Assembly: GCF_958298935.1 (NCBI RefSeq)
Contig: NC_084939.1
Location: forward strand, 2,619,501 to 2,683,500
Reading direction: 5' to 3'
DNA from: Phragmites australis
Taxonomy: Eukaryota > Streptophyta > Magnoliopsida > Poales > Poaceae
DNA length: 64,000 nt
The translations under genes and the position numbers were made by a program. The notes below the pieces were generated by a model. That model was not told the DNA's origin. It made no database searches and saw only the letters and a list, made by a program, of their open reading frames with translations. Every line of letters starts with the position of its first letter. The stretch's first letter is position 1. Shown in pieces: positions 1 through 11,773 of the stretch.

Positions 1-1374
1 CAACGTCTTTGTCTAAGATGCTCCTTAATGGTATTCCAGAGAGGTCTATAAGACATGCACGGGGGCTAAGACAGGAGGACTCACTGTCACCGATGCCTTT
101 TTATCTTAGCATTGACCCCCCTCTAGAAAATAATTGAGCTAGCAACCCAACGGAACATCCTCAAGCCCCTATTGCCTTGTAAACTGGACAACAGTTTGCA
201 GACCAAAAGAATTGGGTGGGCTAGGAATATCAGACCTGCAAAAATTTAAAAGCGCACTTCGATTACGGTGGATGTGGTTCAGCTACAAACAACAAGAAAG
301 ACCATGGTTGGACATGAAAATCCCATGTGATTAGACAGACAAAGAAGTATTCCATGCCTCCACAATTGTGACACTAGGCAATGGATTGACAGCATCTTTC
401 TGGCACTCGAGTTGGCTTGGAGGATGAGCACCAAAAAACTTGGCGCCGGACCTATATGAGAAGTCCCGAGGGAAAAATTACAAAGCACAAAGAGCCCTTA
501 CTGACCAATGATGGATCCGAAACTTGGGACAGCTCACTACCCATGATGAACCGGTACAGTTTGGTTGGCTTTGGGAGGAAATTCAAAGCGTCTCACGTAA
601 CCTGGAAAGTCCTGACACAATTGTATGGAGATGGACAGGGGATGATGAGTATACCACAAAGAGTGCATACATCATACAGTTTCAAGGGAGTGTTAGGCGA
701 CTGAGCTTGATGCCAATCTAGAAAGCAGCAACTAAACCAAAGTGCAGATTCTTTGCATGGCTTTTATTGCAAAACAAGATCCTAACATCAGACAACCTGG
801 TCAAAAGGGGGTGGCCGCATGATCGGACTTACCAGCTTTGCCGGACAACAGATGAAATGCCAAAACATCTAGCTAAAGAATGCACCTTCACAAAGGAGGT
901 GTGGAGGGAAATTACCACTTGGTTCGGCCTTCAAAACCTCCCAGAACTAACAGATTTTTCCACAATTAAGCAATGGTGGCTCAAGGCAAGGAAGAAGGCT
1001 GACAATCAACAGCAAAGAGCTTTTGATGGTTTGGTATTTTACTTTTGGTGGAACATTTGGAAAGAAAGAAACCGAAGAATTTTTCAAAAACAAGTCCTTC
1101 AAGCTCTGCAGGTTGCTGTAAGGACAAAAGAAGATGTTGATCAACGGAGATGGCCTTTAGACAAGCCTGATGCGTGTGGTCACTGAGTTTACCTTTTGTC
1201 TAGTTGGCGGATTAATAAGCTTTAGTTTCTTCTAGCAAATGTTTTGCGCGAGTTTCGGTTGTTGAAACACGCTGTTGTTTGTACTTGACCTCCTAAACCG
1301 TCTTTTTTGTTTTTCTCTTTTACTCCTTCTAATATAATTTCGGTAATACTCTTGTCGTTCTTTCGAAAAAAAAA
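1..1374 (+). mobile_element. LINE (L1-like) ORF2 3' half, degenerate
   Basis: Broken frames on the plus strand read as the end of a plant L1-like ORF2. A reverse-transcriptase block with the pattern IRHARGLRQ-D-LSP lies at about 18-110. It is followed by the GGLGISDLQKF-ALRLRWMW block near 205-290. A zinc-binding zf-RVT region ending in VWREITTWF lies in the frame 767-1186. Stops and an internal deletion (RT fingers straight into the downstream block near 115-190) make it inactive. The 3' UTR ends in a short poly(A) at 1366-1374. The 5' part lies outside the window. Confidence 0.85.
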
Positions 1375-2232
1375 TAATTCTATACAACAAGCAGGAGAGT
1401 TGTGCGTGGTTGTATAAGGAAAGAAGCGGTAACAAGTAATGTGTTTGTCATAAAAATGAGATGATTAAGCATTTTTTTTACTGGAGTATCTTCATGGTTA
1501 ATCATTCAAGTGACTTCAAATTTTTACTCATCAAGTAGTGTTCCAAATATGTTTAGCAACTGTTTTCGTGATTGTAATAAACAACTGAAACCCAAAGTAA
1601 TGGTATCGGTAACAACTTTTTGTTGATCATTATAGTTATGTAAAAATAACATTGTCTTTAACAAGATAAAATTAATTCTCTTTGATGGGTTATTTACATA
1701 TACGTGGTGGCTCTGTATATGGGTTATGTTGTAGCGGTGGGAGGATCAACATATGGTGGTATCCGTATATACTATTTTGGAGTTGGCGGTTGGAGTCATC
1801 TTCACCTGATTTAGATGACAGTCTCGACTCCAGATTGACGCACCATCATAGATTCCGAGTTGGATCAGTTGCTTTACCCTATTCTTTCTTTTTCGCCACA
1901 TGTTTTGGCTTTTTTTAAATTTTTTTTCCATTTTTGGCTAAATGTATTTGAGATATGTAAAAGTTAATTGTAAACTCTTATTATATATTTGTATCATCTT
2001 AATCTAACAATAAGAGTTCATAAATCTTTATTTATAAACAAAATAAGGAAAGAAGCGGTCGAAACAACTAACCAGGCGATGCTCATTTACTAATTTATTC
2101 TCCTTCAAAATTAGCAAGCCCTCTCGTTCATAACATCAAATATTATAGTAAAGATAGTACAGTTGTGCGGCACTGGTAGTTGTGGCGAGTCTGAATCTCT
2201 GAAGAAGCAGCAATGGAGCTCGCGCTGCAAGC
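1375..2232. other. AT-rich intergenic DNA, no gene seen
   Basis: I see no coding signal with supported splice sites or recognisable homology here. A 78-codon plus-strand frame at 1682-1918 is low-complexity and shows no domain. The right part of the stretch is the 3' flank of the minus-strand peptide gene. Confidence 0.6.
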
Positions 2233-2798
2233 TCAGTTCCTCCGCTCCTGCCCCCACGGCGAGTGCCTGTCGTTGGCGCCGGAGCCCGGGTAGTCCTGCA
2301 GTTCCAGCTCCATCCTCTCGCTGACGACGTCGACAGCCTCCGCTTCTCCGGCGACGACCACCTGAGTTGATCAATCAAAGAATCGTGTCAGAATTGCACC
2401 TGGCAAACCAAGTTCTGAAACTTCTTCTCGAGCACACTGAAAGAGTAAAACCTGACAGATTTCTGATGAAACTACTCGAACACCTAAGTCATCTAATTAC
2501 CTGCACAGATCCTAAAGAAGCGTAATTAATCCAAATCGAGACAACATTTAGCTAGATCAAATCACCTGATCGTCTGCGCCGGCGGAAGCCGGAGCGGCTC
2601 TTGCATCCTGCATCACCCTCAAGCCTGTTCCTAGGCGCACAACGCACAAAAATGCTTCAGAGCTGAGGACACAGAGGATATGGGATTCAGAAGATTACCA
2701 GGAGTAAATGAAGTATCGCCAGCACTTGATGCATGGATGAGGCAGCAGCACAAGGCCAGGGCAACCACTGCCAGGTGCATGGCAGGTAGCCTCTCCAT
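2233..2798 (-). CDS. PSY-like sulfated-peptide hormone precursor (3 exons)
   Basis: Exons on the minus strand are 2798-2699, 2630-2566 and 2361-2233. All introns are GT-AG (68 and 204 nt) and the joined frame is open for 97 codons to TGA. Residues 1-26 form a signal peptide (MERLPAMH, then a VVALALCCCLI core, ending ASSA), so the product should enter the secretory pathway. Residues 78-91 read DYPGSGANDRHSPW. This fits the PSY family core D-Y-x4-A-N-x2-H-x-P; in PSY1 the Tyr after Asp is sulfated and the processed peptide promotes cell expansion through receptor kinases. An acidic stretch (VSERMELELQ) precedes the core and a short basic tail (GQERRN) follows. A TATA box lies about 95 bp upstream. 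The exon model and the family core are seen or matched from knowledge; sulfation and hormone activity are inferred. An RGF/CLE-type peptide is less likely because the C-terminal pattern differs. Confidence 0.82.
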
Positions 2799-2889
2799 CT
2801 CCCCTCCAGTCTTTCTTGAAACAGTTTCACTGCTACCTACTGTTCTGCTACATCCATGAGACTCATATGGAGCTCTGGACTCTAAGCTA

Positions 2890-2896
2890 TTTTATA
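2890..2896 (-). promoter_or_regulatory. TATA box of the PSY-like gene
   Basis: The minus strand reads CTATAAAATAG around 2888-2898, about 92 bp upstream of the ATG at 2798. That predicts a transcription start near 2860 and a leader of about 60 nt. Confidence 0.6.
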
Positions 2897-2899
2897 GCA

Positions 2900-4005
2900 A
2901 CTTTGTTATGGAAGGAGATAGGTAGATAGAGGCTTCTGAAGCATCATCCACAATGGTGTGTAGCTGTAGCCCATCTTGCTGTGTAAGTGCCTTTCCGGAG
3001 AGGGAAGTGCTTCGTTAGCTCACTGGATGAGCTTTTTTATACCTAGAAAGTTGGTGACCAATTCATGCATAAGCTTTGCAAAGCTCTTGAAAATTGAAAT
3101 GATTTCAGTAATGACCAATCGATTGGCATGTGTTGTTTCTTAAAAGGTGTATGTGCAATTGCAGTGGCAGGGACACCGATCGAACGCGAGAGAATCAAGT
3201 TCCTCAATCGGCACGCAAAAAGAAGATGTGAGAAGGTTCGTATCATGTAAAGGATGAGAAAAAGAGGACTTAAGACGTACATGATTGGCAAGAAATGGTA
3301 AGGTTAGGAAGATCTTGAAAGGAATTCAAGGGAAAATTAAAGATCAGGAGGAGATCGTACCATGATATTGCCTGCATATTGGATGGTGACATGGTGCAGA
3401 TGATGCTGGAATTTTTGCTGCTTGAGGACTGTGCCTCAGCTCAGCTGGCCACCAATCCACACCTGCTTTTCCTATATTTTCATGCAGGCAGTGTGGGCAG
3501 CAGACTTCAGGTAAACTAAAGTTGTTTCATTTCCTTTAATCACGTAGTGGATTCAGCACTTGGACAGATAGTTTGTGAGCCTCCACTGACCTGCTTTACC
3601 TTATCTGATCAAGTAAAAACAATAATTAACAACTCATCAAGTTAGTTCTCCTCAATTGGAGCTTGACAGCTATGCAAAGGACATTCTGACATCAAATTTT
3701 GTATGCAGCGAAAAGAAACATGTAGGTAGAACTTTGTGGGAGATCTGAAAGCTTGAATGAAATAACTCAATAAGTGCAATATATGTCAATGGTACAAGGT
3801 TACCACTGAATTTCACAACTTTGGTGAGTCACAGGCACCAATGAATTATTATATTTTTCTTTGTTCGGACTTCAGACAATGTCCATACAATGAGCTTGTC
3901 ATTTCTCTGAAAAGGAGGAGTTGACAGACTTGACCAAATAGACACGTTTTTTTTAACCTGAGGTTACAGACTCTTAAGAGAAAGATAAAAAGTAATGAGA
4001 AGACG
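2900..4005. other. Intergenic DNA, upstream of the PSY-like gene
   Basis: I see no supported gene or clear transposon ends. The left part should contain upstream control sequence of the minus-strand peptide gene. The right part abuts the target-site duplication of the large LINE. Confidence 0.5.
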
Positions 4006-4016
4006 ACTGTACAACT
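4006..4016. repeat. Target-site duplication of the large LINE, 3' side
   Basis: ACTGTACAACT occurs here directly before the T-run that is the LINE poly(A) on the minus strand. It recurs exactly at 20852-20862 at the other end. Confidence 0.88.
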
Positions 4017-4250
4017 TTTTTTCTCGAATACATAGGAGAGCTGCGCATATATGTATTAAGGACGAAAAGACAACAATCTTGTACAACGACCTTTTGTCAG
4101 GTCAGGCTTAGCGATAAGCTAGAGCGAGATTACATAGGAAAGCATACAATTGGAGAAGTCGTAACATGGTCGCTAATTAGAGAACTAAACCGAAGGTACG
4201 CAACCGCGCATGAGGACGGACAGCTTCTTAGCCCTGGCGTCACACCAACG

Positions 4251-7200
4251 TTAAACATCCTCCCTGATTAGGGCCACCAAGGAGTCAGGAGAGACGCGTT
4301 GACTGTTAAAGATGATATTATTGCGCGATAACCAGATACGCCATGAGGTGAGGAGGATTAGGGAGTCCAGACCTTTGAGGAGGTCTCTGGCCACACGCCC
4401 CCGAAGGTCAATCCACCAGTCAATAAAAGAGACCTCCTCTTGCGGGGCGTGTACGCCCAGGACGCGCCACCAGATCTCGTGCGGCAAAATGCAATGCAGG
4501 GATAGGTGATCGGTGGTCTCCGGTAGTTGTGAGCAGTGCGTACATGAATCCTCATGTTGTAGCCCATGTCTTTTCCTCCGAGCCGCAGTCCATAGACGAT
4601 CGTGGAGCACCAACCAACCGAAGAGCTTAACTTCCGATGGCGCCCACGCTTTCCAAAGTAGTCTAGCACCTACAAATCAGACGAACCCTTGTAACAAGAG
4701 GTGATATACTGACCTAGCTGAGTATTCGCCAGAAGGATTCCATTTCCATATCACACGATCTTTCTCGGCGCTCAGGTTGATGGTTTCAAGCTGTGACCAG
4801 AGCTACAAGTATTGGGTGATCGTGAAAACGGAGAGAGGGCCCTTGATGTCCCGTACCCATCTACAATTGAGCAAGGCCTCCTTGACCGCCCTGCTCTTCA
4901 GGCTCGAGGGGGCGATGCAGCCAAAGAGGTCAGGTGCCAACAAACAGACAGAGCGGCCCTCAATCCAAGCGTCGGTCCAAAAGAACGTGGAGTACCTATT
5001 CAACTTCGAATATGGTGGAAGCATCAAAGAGAGCGATAACTTCCCGCTCATGGTGCAAAGGGAGGATGGCCCATGGCCTAGAGGGGTGAAAGTGCATCTA
5101 GGTCCTTAATGTGGGTTTTGGATAATTGATGACAAATAATTAAGGTACTAATGAGTTTATTGAAGTTATGAACATGTTTTAGTCCCATTAAAAAAGTTAA
5201 ATGACGTCGGCGTCCCTCAAAAAGAAAAGAGAAGCAGCACGTAGTCACTCAATAGATTTGATTTTATTTTATTTTTGAATTTGGGTATAGGTGTGTTGTT
5301 CTATCAAGAGGGATGTGTTTAGATTGACTTGAAGATGTCTCAATGCACAAATGACTATGTTAGACCAAAGATGAGAGTCACAAATCACCCCACGAACACC
5401 GAATAGTTTTTAGTCTTTGTCTGAACCCAGAGTCTCTGGGTTGGTCCGGATACTCCGGGTGGTCGAAGTCACCGGATGATGCTCCGACAGAGGTGCTCGG
5501 TTTGAGTCAAAGTATTTCACCTGGAGTCTCCGGTTTGACCTGGATACTTCGGATTCTATTGTCTATCTGGACCCTCCGAGTTGGGTTCCAGACAGGACTC
5601 TCGGCTGAGCGTTTTAGTACCAACCTGGAGTCGCTGGGTTGATCCAGATACTCTGAGTCAATACAAAAGTATTGTAATGGCTAGTTTTCAGGGGATGGAT
5701 TTAAATACTTCCTCCTTCATTTGATGTTGAACCAACTCAAGATAAAAGAATTCAAAGCCTCTTTAGAGCCATCTCATTCCTCTAATATATTAAATCTTGC
5801 AAGGATTTGAGAGTTGGGTTAGGAAAGTGAGATCGAGTGCTTGTGAGCACAAATCCATCTTTGAGCATTCGAGTTCGTCATCAAGCTGTCAATTCATATC
5901 CTTTAATCTTGGAGCTTCGAGCTCCTAGACAGCTAGGCGTCACCTGGAGATCATCTAAGCTTGTGGAGAGTCCCGAGAAGTTTATAAAGGTCATCCTCGC
6001 CTCCACAAGGAAAGAGGAAAGTTGAGTATGCCCTAAGCTTGATCTTCGTGGTCGCTCGGTGAGGATCATTGGATCCAAATTTTGGAAAACAAATTCGTAT
6101 CTCCTTTGCTTTCGTTGTTATTTTAGTTTATTTTGTGTAATTTGCCCCGATCTACGTGATTGTGTGTTTCTAGCTACAAGTGAAGTGTCAAAAGGCTTAC
6201 ATACAACCTTAGGAACTTATGGTAACACTTGGAATCAATTAGAATTGCTTAGGAGTTCATAGCTTTTGATTTCTTGTTTTTACCTGGACTATCCGGGTTG
6301 AGCCCGGAATCTTCAGACCCCGGAGTATCCAGTTTGACCTGGAATATCTGGACTATTTAATCCACTGCAAAGTTTTAAATTTTAGAAAATGCCTATTCAT
6401 CCCCCCCCCCCCTCTAGCGACATCACGTACATTCAAGGGGTCACACCGCTGCCACCAAAGCCATCTAAGACGTAGAGCGATGCCAACCATCTGAAGGTCT
6501 TGAATCCCCAGGCCACCATAAGTCATAGACTGGTACATCCGTTGTCAAGTGAGAGCGCAGTGCCCCCCAGATGTTTCTTTGTCACCGGACCAAAGAAAAG
6601 CCTTCTGAATCTTGTCAATTTCCTTGATCACCCATGGCAGGACAACAATAGAGATGAGCATATGCAAAGGAGTCAAGGATAGGAAAGCTTTCACCAGGGT
6701 GGCACGCCCAGGTTTGGAGATAAGCTTGGCCTACCATGCTTGTAGTTTGGCATCGACCTTGTCCACCATATGCTGAAGATGATGTCTGCGGAGTCGACTA
6801 ATCGTAAGAGGTACTCCCAAGTATTGGATGATGAAGGCTGACAGACCACATGGAAGATTATCATTGATTGCTCTGATGTCATCTTCAGCACAGCAAATGG
6901 GAACAACCGCGCATTTGTCCAGGTTCGTTCTGAGCCTTGAGGCTGCCCCAAAGAATTAGAGGATGTTTAAGTGTGCTCGAATGTCTTGCAGTGTTGGCGA
7001 TAGGAAAATTACTGCGTCATCAATGTACAAGGAGCAGCATGCAAGATAGAACCATGACCTATAATGTCGATGATGCCTGCCTTACCCGCCTTGGTTAGGA
7101 TGCAAATGAGGATGTCCATTACCATCACAAAAAGGAAAGGGGAGAGGGAGTCCCCTTGTTGTAACCCACAGGCATGGCATAGAGTTGGCCCTGGTATGGA

Positions 7201-9079
7201 ATTGAGAAGTATCCAAGTAGAAGAAGAACCCAGGATGGCCTCAATCCAGCTGCACCAATGGGGGCCAAAACCCCAAGCACGTAGGGCCTCCATGAGAAAT
7301 GCCTAGTTGATAGAATCGAAAGCCTTTGAGATGTCCATTTTGAACAGAATCTTAGGCCTCTTTGACTTCTTGAGAAGCCACATAATGGAGTGAACCAATT
7401 TGATGTTATCATGTATTGAGCGACCGGCGATGAAAGCACTTTGGCTGCTTGTGATTAAAGGACTTAGCTGAGTCGTGAGCCGTAAAGCCATGGCTTTTGT
7501 GATAATTTTGCCAATGTTATGGATCATGCTTATTGGGTGGAAAATCGTACACCGAGGCAGCCTCTTCCTTCTTTGGTAGCAGCGTGATGAAGGTGTTGTT
7601 GAGCCGATGGAGCCCTCTACGGTCGCCGTGGCCGAACTTGTAAATGGCAATAGCCACATATTTCTTGATGACAGGCCAAGCAGCACGATAAAACTCCATC
7701 GTGAAGTCATCGGGTCCTGGAGCCTTATTGAGCGGCAAGTGCTTGACTGACCCGAGAATTTCCTCTTCGCTGAAAGGAGACTCCAGTGACTGCAAGCCAA
7801 GAGGAGATGTCGAGACCAACCAGATCAATAGAGTGATTTCTGGAAGGGGCGACACCGAGGGTAATGAAGAAATGGTTAAACAACGTCTCCTCCATTTCCG
7901 AGTGTGAGGAGACCAAGCTGACTGTCGTAGTTGAGGATGCGATGGTGTTCCTTCGCACTCAAAAGTTTGTGAAGGAGTTAAAGAGCCTGGTGTTTGCATC
8001 GTCCTCCCAGATCCAAGCCAACTTGGAACGACATCGGACGATAGTACGCTCAAAGGAGGCCAGACCCAAACAAAGGATTTTGAGATGCTTTCTTAGCTCG
8101 GCTTCAACAGTTGTGAGTGCCCTACCTTCTTATGCAGTGTCAAACTGAGCGATGACCTCCCATTCAATGAGCAACTGCTCCTTGATGTTGCCGATTTGTA
8201 AACTACTCCAACACTAAAGGGCTTTGGCGGTCCTTCTCGGTAAAATGTCAAGCCTAATCAGGGGTGGCTTGGACATCTCGTCAATCGATAGCACCTAGCC
8301 TTTCTGGAATGCATCAAGAAAGCCATGCATTTTAATCCAGAACATCTCGAAGTGAAAGCGACATCATCCTCCAGAACAAAACGAAGATGAGAGCAAAAGG
8401 GGGTAGTGATCCAAGCAATCGGAGGACAAAGCTTGAAGGAAGCAGTCGGGGAACGCTGCATCCCATTTCGAGGACACAAATGCTCTATCAAATCTCACAA
8501 GGGTGGGAGAAGCTCTCTTGTTGGACCAAATGTAGCGTCGACCGAGTGGAGGTCCTTCAGCTCCAGCTCTGTGATGAAGCACCAAAACCTCGCTATAGAT
8601 CACCTGTTGAGGTTGATGTAATTTTTATCAGCAGCTGAACAGATCATGTTGAAATCACCTATAACGAGCCAAGGTCCTGGTAACAATGCTCAGACGTTAG
8701 TGAGCTCGGTGAGAAAGGAGTCCTTTAGGCTCTCATTGTTAGGATCATACACAACTAACATGTGGAAGTTAGCCTCCATCGGTGAAGAAACATGAACGTT
8801 GACAGAGAAACACAAAACTTGGATTGCGGTTAGAGTAAATGGATGTCTGCAGGCCACGATCACGTCACCCCTAGTGCCGATGGTAGGCAAGAAAGAATAA
8901 TTAGAAATTACTGGTTCGCAGATCTCATTAATTAAAAGTGGGTTGAGAACCTCAAGCTTTGACTCAAGCTGGCACACAACCAAAGTGTTGTGGTCAGAAA
9001 TCATGGTACGAACAGTGTCCCGACGGGCCTTGAAATTAAGCCTGGGGACATTCCAACTAAGAATGTTGAAATTATCCAT
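4251..9079 (-). pseudogene. LINE ORF2 (endonuclease + reverse transcriptase), interrupted
   Basis: ORF2 starts at the ATG at 9079 with the N-terminal APE-type endonuclease motif NILSWNV. The endonuclease C-terminus (RRYIWSN..PTLVRFDRAF, then SSDCLDHYPLLL) lies at about 8390-8550. The RT core carries KMDISKAFD near 7310-7345, GLQQGDSLSPFLF near 7130-7170 and the catalytic YIDD at 7027-7016. The GGLGIQDLQ and LRLRWLWW block is at 6420-6540. After insertion A the reading continues as RPWAILPLHHERE below 5087 and ends with a zf-RVT segment (CTHC, then HLSLHC) at 4251-4613. Several frameshifts separate these blocks, so it is not functional. It nicks target DNA and copies the LINE RNA in active relatives. 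Confidence 0.88.
5087..6435. mobile_element. Solo LTR A inserted in LINE ORF2
   Basis: The element begins TGAAAGTGCATCTAGG and ends CGACATCACGTACATTCA, so it has TG...CA ends (TGAAtype to TTCA). The 5-bp target-site duplication AGGGG is at 5082-5086 and 6436-6440. Removing it restores the LINE reading CDPSRPW. No internal gag/pol lies between, hence a solo LTR of 1349 bp or a TRIM-like unit. A C-run plus CTCTAG occurs near the 3' end, as in SIRE-type copia LTRs. Many degenerate CCGGAT/CTCCGG words are present. Confidence 0.85.
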
Positions 9080-11712
9080 GAATAGTAGCGATGGACTAGG
9101 CCAGGCACCTAGCTAGTCGGGGGCTCTACAGCTAGCGCAGAAGGCATGACCGGTAATACTTGGCTGGCGAAGAGGTCCTGTATTGCCTGTAGGTGTTGCT
9201 CAGACAGAGGTCGCTCAAAAAGTTGAATGAAAGCTTGATGAAGCTGTGGCAGGATAGCCTCTTCATCCTTGAGAAGGCCTAGGAGGTGCATAAGCAGGGT
9301 TTCCCCTCTCTTGGAAGGACGGACTACAAAAAGGCTAGATTGTGCAGCCAACCGATCGCTTCTCCGGGGGGCATGAATCGAGCGTGGCAATGGGGTATTT
9401 CTATAGGTAGGTGTTGCCAGAGGGGTGGGGATCTCTCTGGTAAGCCCTTGGAGAAATGCTCCCATCGATGTACCATGCGCGTTGCCTATTAGAGCGGCTA
9501 CAGTGGTCGGAGCATCACTATCATTCTCAGCATCATTGTTGTCATCTTGGCGCTGCCGCACGGAGGTACTACAGGATGTACGACAATAGGCCCGGTGACA
9601 AAGCCGAGAGCCCATCCGCAAAGCTGAGGTGCGCATACCTGAGACTGCATTAGACCGGCATCCACGGCCCAAAGAAGGTGCCCCAATAGGAGAGCGGTCG
9701 ATGAAAGGGGGGGGGGGTCAATAGGAGAGCAGCCAGAGACGTCATGAGAAACGATATCCGAGCTTTGACTAGTGGAGGAGAGAGTGTTGATGGGGGGAGC
9801 AGAAGCATCAAGCCCCAAAGGGTATTCAATAGTTTTGGTATGATGCTGGCACCTTGAATACACCAAGGTGACACATCGAGACACCGTAGGCTTGATAGGG
9901 GCTTGGGTGTCTAATCTGTCGCAGGGACATAGCTCTTCGGCCATGGGGTCGTAGGTTCTCAGATTGTCATTGTCACGGGTGGGGAAGAAGACAACGACAG
10001 GGTCCTGCGCCCATGTCTGAGACACGCTGAAAGGTGACAGCACACCACTTGTGTCCACAGCGGAGACATGTGAATGGGCATCTCCTCGGGTAACGTAACA
10101 AGGAGGGAACCGAAGGGGATGCGCATGGAAGCCAAGGAAGGAGGCAGGACTCCGGCTGCCCAACGGACACCATGTGCACGCCCGAGGATCGGCGAGGCTA
10201 CAGTCACAGCCACTATAGCCGGCAGTGGCAAGAACGCCAGTCGCCTCTCTAGTGGAAGGGCAAAGAGACCCATGCCGCTAGCTAGGATTCTATCGAGACT
10301 GCCGCCCCCATCACCAGAAGAAGCAGCACCGTCGCTGCTATATGAGGAAGGAACACAAAACTCCGCCAGTGAGGAAAGACAGATGGAGACGTTGTATCTC
10401 AAGGTTCTCGTCTCCATGATGAGCGGCAAGATGTTGCCGAAGAGCTATTACATGACGAGGTCATCGTAGCGAATGGCACAAGTTGGTTCTGTCACCTCCA
10501 TGACAACATAGCTGAGGGTGCTCTCCGGAAGATCGCACCAAGCAACAATGCGTAGATCAGTGAGGCCGAGGTCTTCCCGATCCGCTAGGACGGACTCATT
10601 CTCGAGCCGTTGTAGCATCTAGGCCCCTAGGTAATTGGTAAGTGTTTCGGTGATTAATGACAATCATATCATTGTGACTAACAATTTGTTTTGAAGGGAA
10701 TCAAAATTTAGTATACAATGATTTTTGGGTACTCTTGGTCTCTAAAGCGATAATCTGGTCGATCAAAGGACATATGCATCAAGATTAAGAATCTTCTAGT
10801 TCTAAGTGTCACAAAGGAGATGAAGGACACTTAGAGTAGTGTAGGTTTCCTTTCTTAGTCTTTTGTCCGTACTATAAAGAGGGGTAAGAGTAGTAGCTTG
10901 AGCTAGTTGAGTCTAGATTTGATTTGATGCACACTTGGGAAATTCTAGTACTAGGTAGCTTATAGAAGTCCGTGGTTGAGATGTTGACAAGTTAGAGATC
11001 AAGGAAAGTTTGAATTGGAGGAGCTCAGAAAAACTTGTCTCACCGGATGATCCAGTGGTTGTGTTGTTGGTCTCACCAGAGCATTATTTGCACAAGTCAG
11101 AAAAGCACTTTTATCTTCATCGGATGCTCTGATGATCAAGGCCAGGGTATCACCGGATATTTTTTTAGTTGACACGTGTACAAAATTTTTAGAAGTGTTA
11201 CACCAAATGGTCTGTTGTTAGTGTGTTTAAAGCACCAGACTAATTTTAGCAGAAGAGAATTTTTTCGGGAAAAATGAAGTTGAACTCACCGGATTAACCG
11301 GTGATGGGAAGATGTACTCACCGGACTAATTCTTGCAGAGAAGCTTTTCTGGTGACCTGTAGGGATCGGCGACATCCTAAGAGGGGGTGAATTAGGACAC
11401 TTAAAACTATTTCGGCTCAAAAAAACAACACAGGATAAACCTATATCAATTTCTATCTAAATATGCTTTAGATTTATCTAGTGTGTCTACTCTACCGATC
11501 AGAGCGCTTGCAACCTATCTAAGAAGGTAAATTGCAAGTAAGTAAATGCGGAAACGTAAATGAGAAACCAAGTTGAAATATGCCTTGGTTTTTTTGTGAT
11601 GAGTGATTGACATTGTCAGTTATTCGGTTTGATGATCTTCGGTTTTGCGTGAGCTTTGATGTGATTTGAATTGATTTGAGATTTCATTTGAGCATAATGA
11701 TTATGTACCAAT

Positions 11713-11724
11713 TGGTATCAGAGC
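11713..11724 (+). other. Primer-binding site for initiator tRNA-Met
   Basis: TGGTATCAGAGC matches the complement of the 3' end of plant initiator tRNA-Met. It lies 49 bp before the gag start and marks where a 5' LTR should end. Confidence 0.85.
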
Positions 11725-11773
11725 CGGTTTGATCACTTGTTTACCGTAACCGGTTTTGTGATCCGTAGGTGAC

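Noticed and set aside
5078..6417. CTAG as the duplication for LTR A
   Set aside because: CTAG lies beside both ends, but using it leaves the LINE reading DVARPW and element ends that are not TG...CA. AGGGG gives TG...CA ends and restores CDPSRPW.
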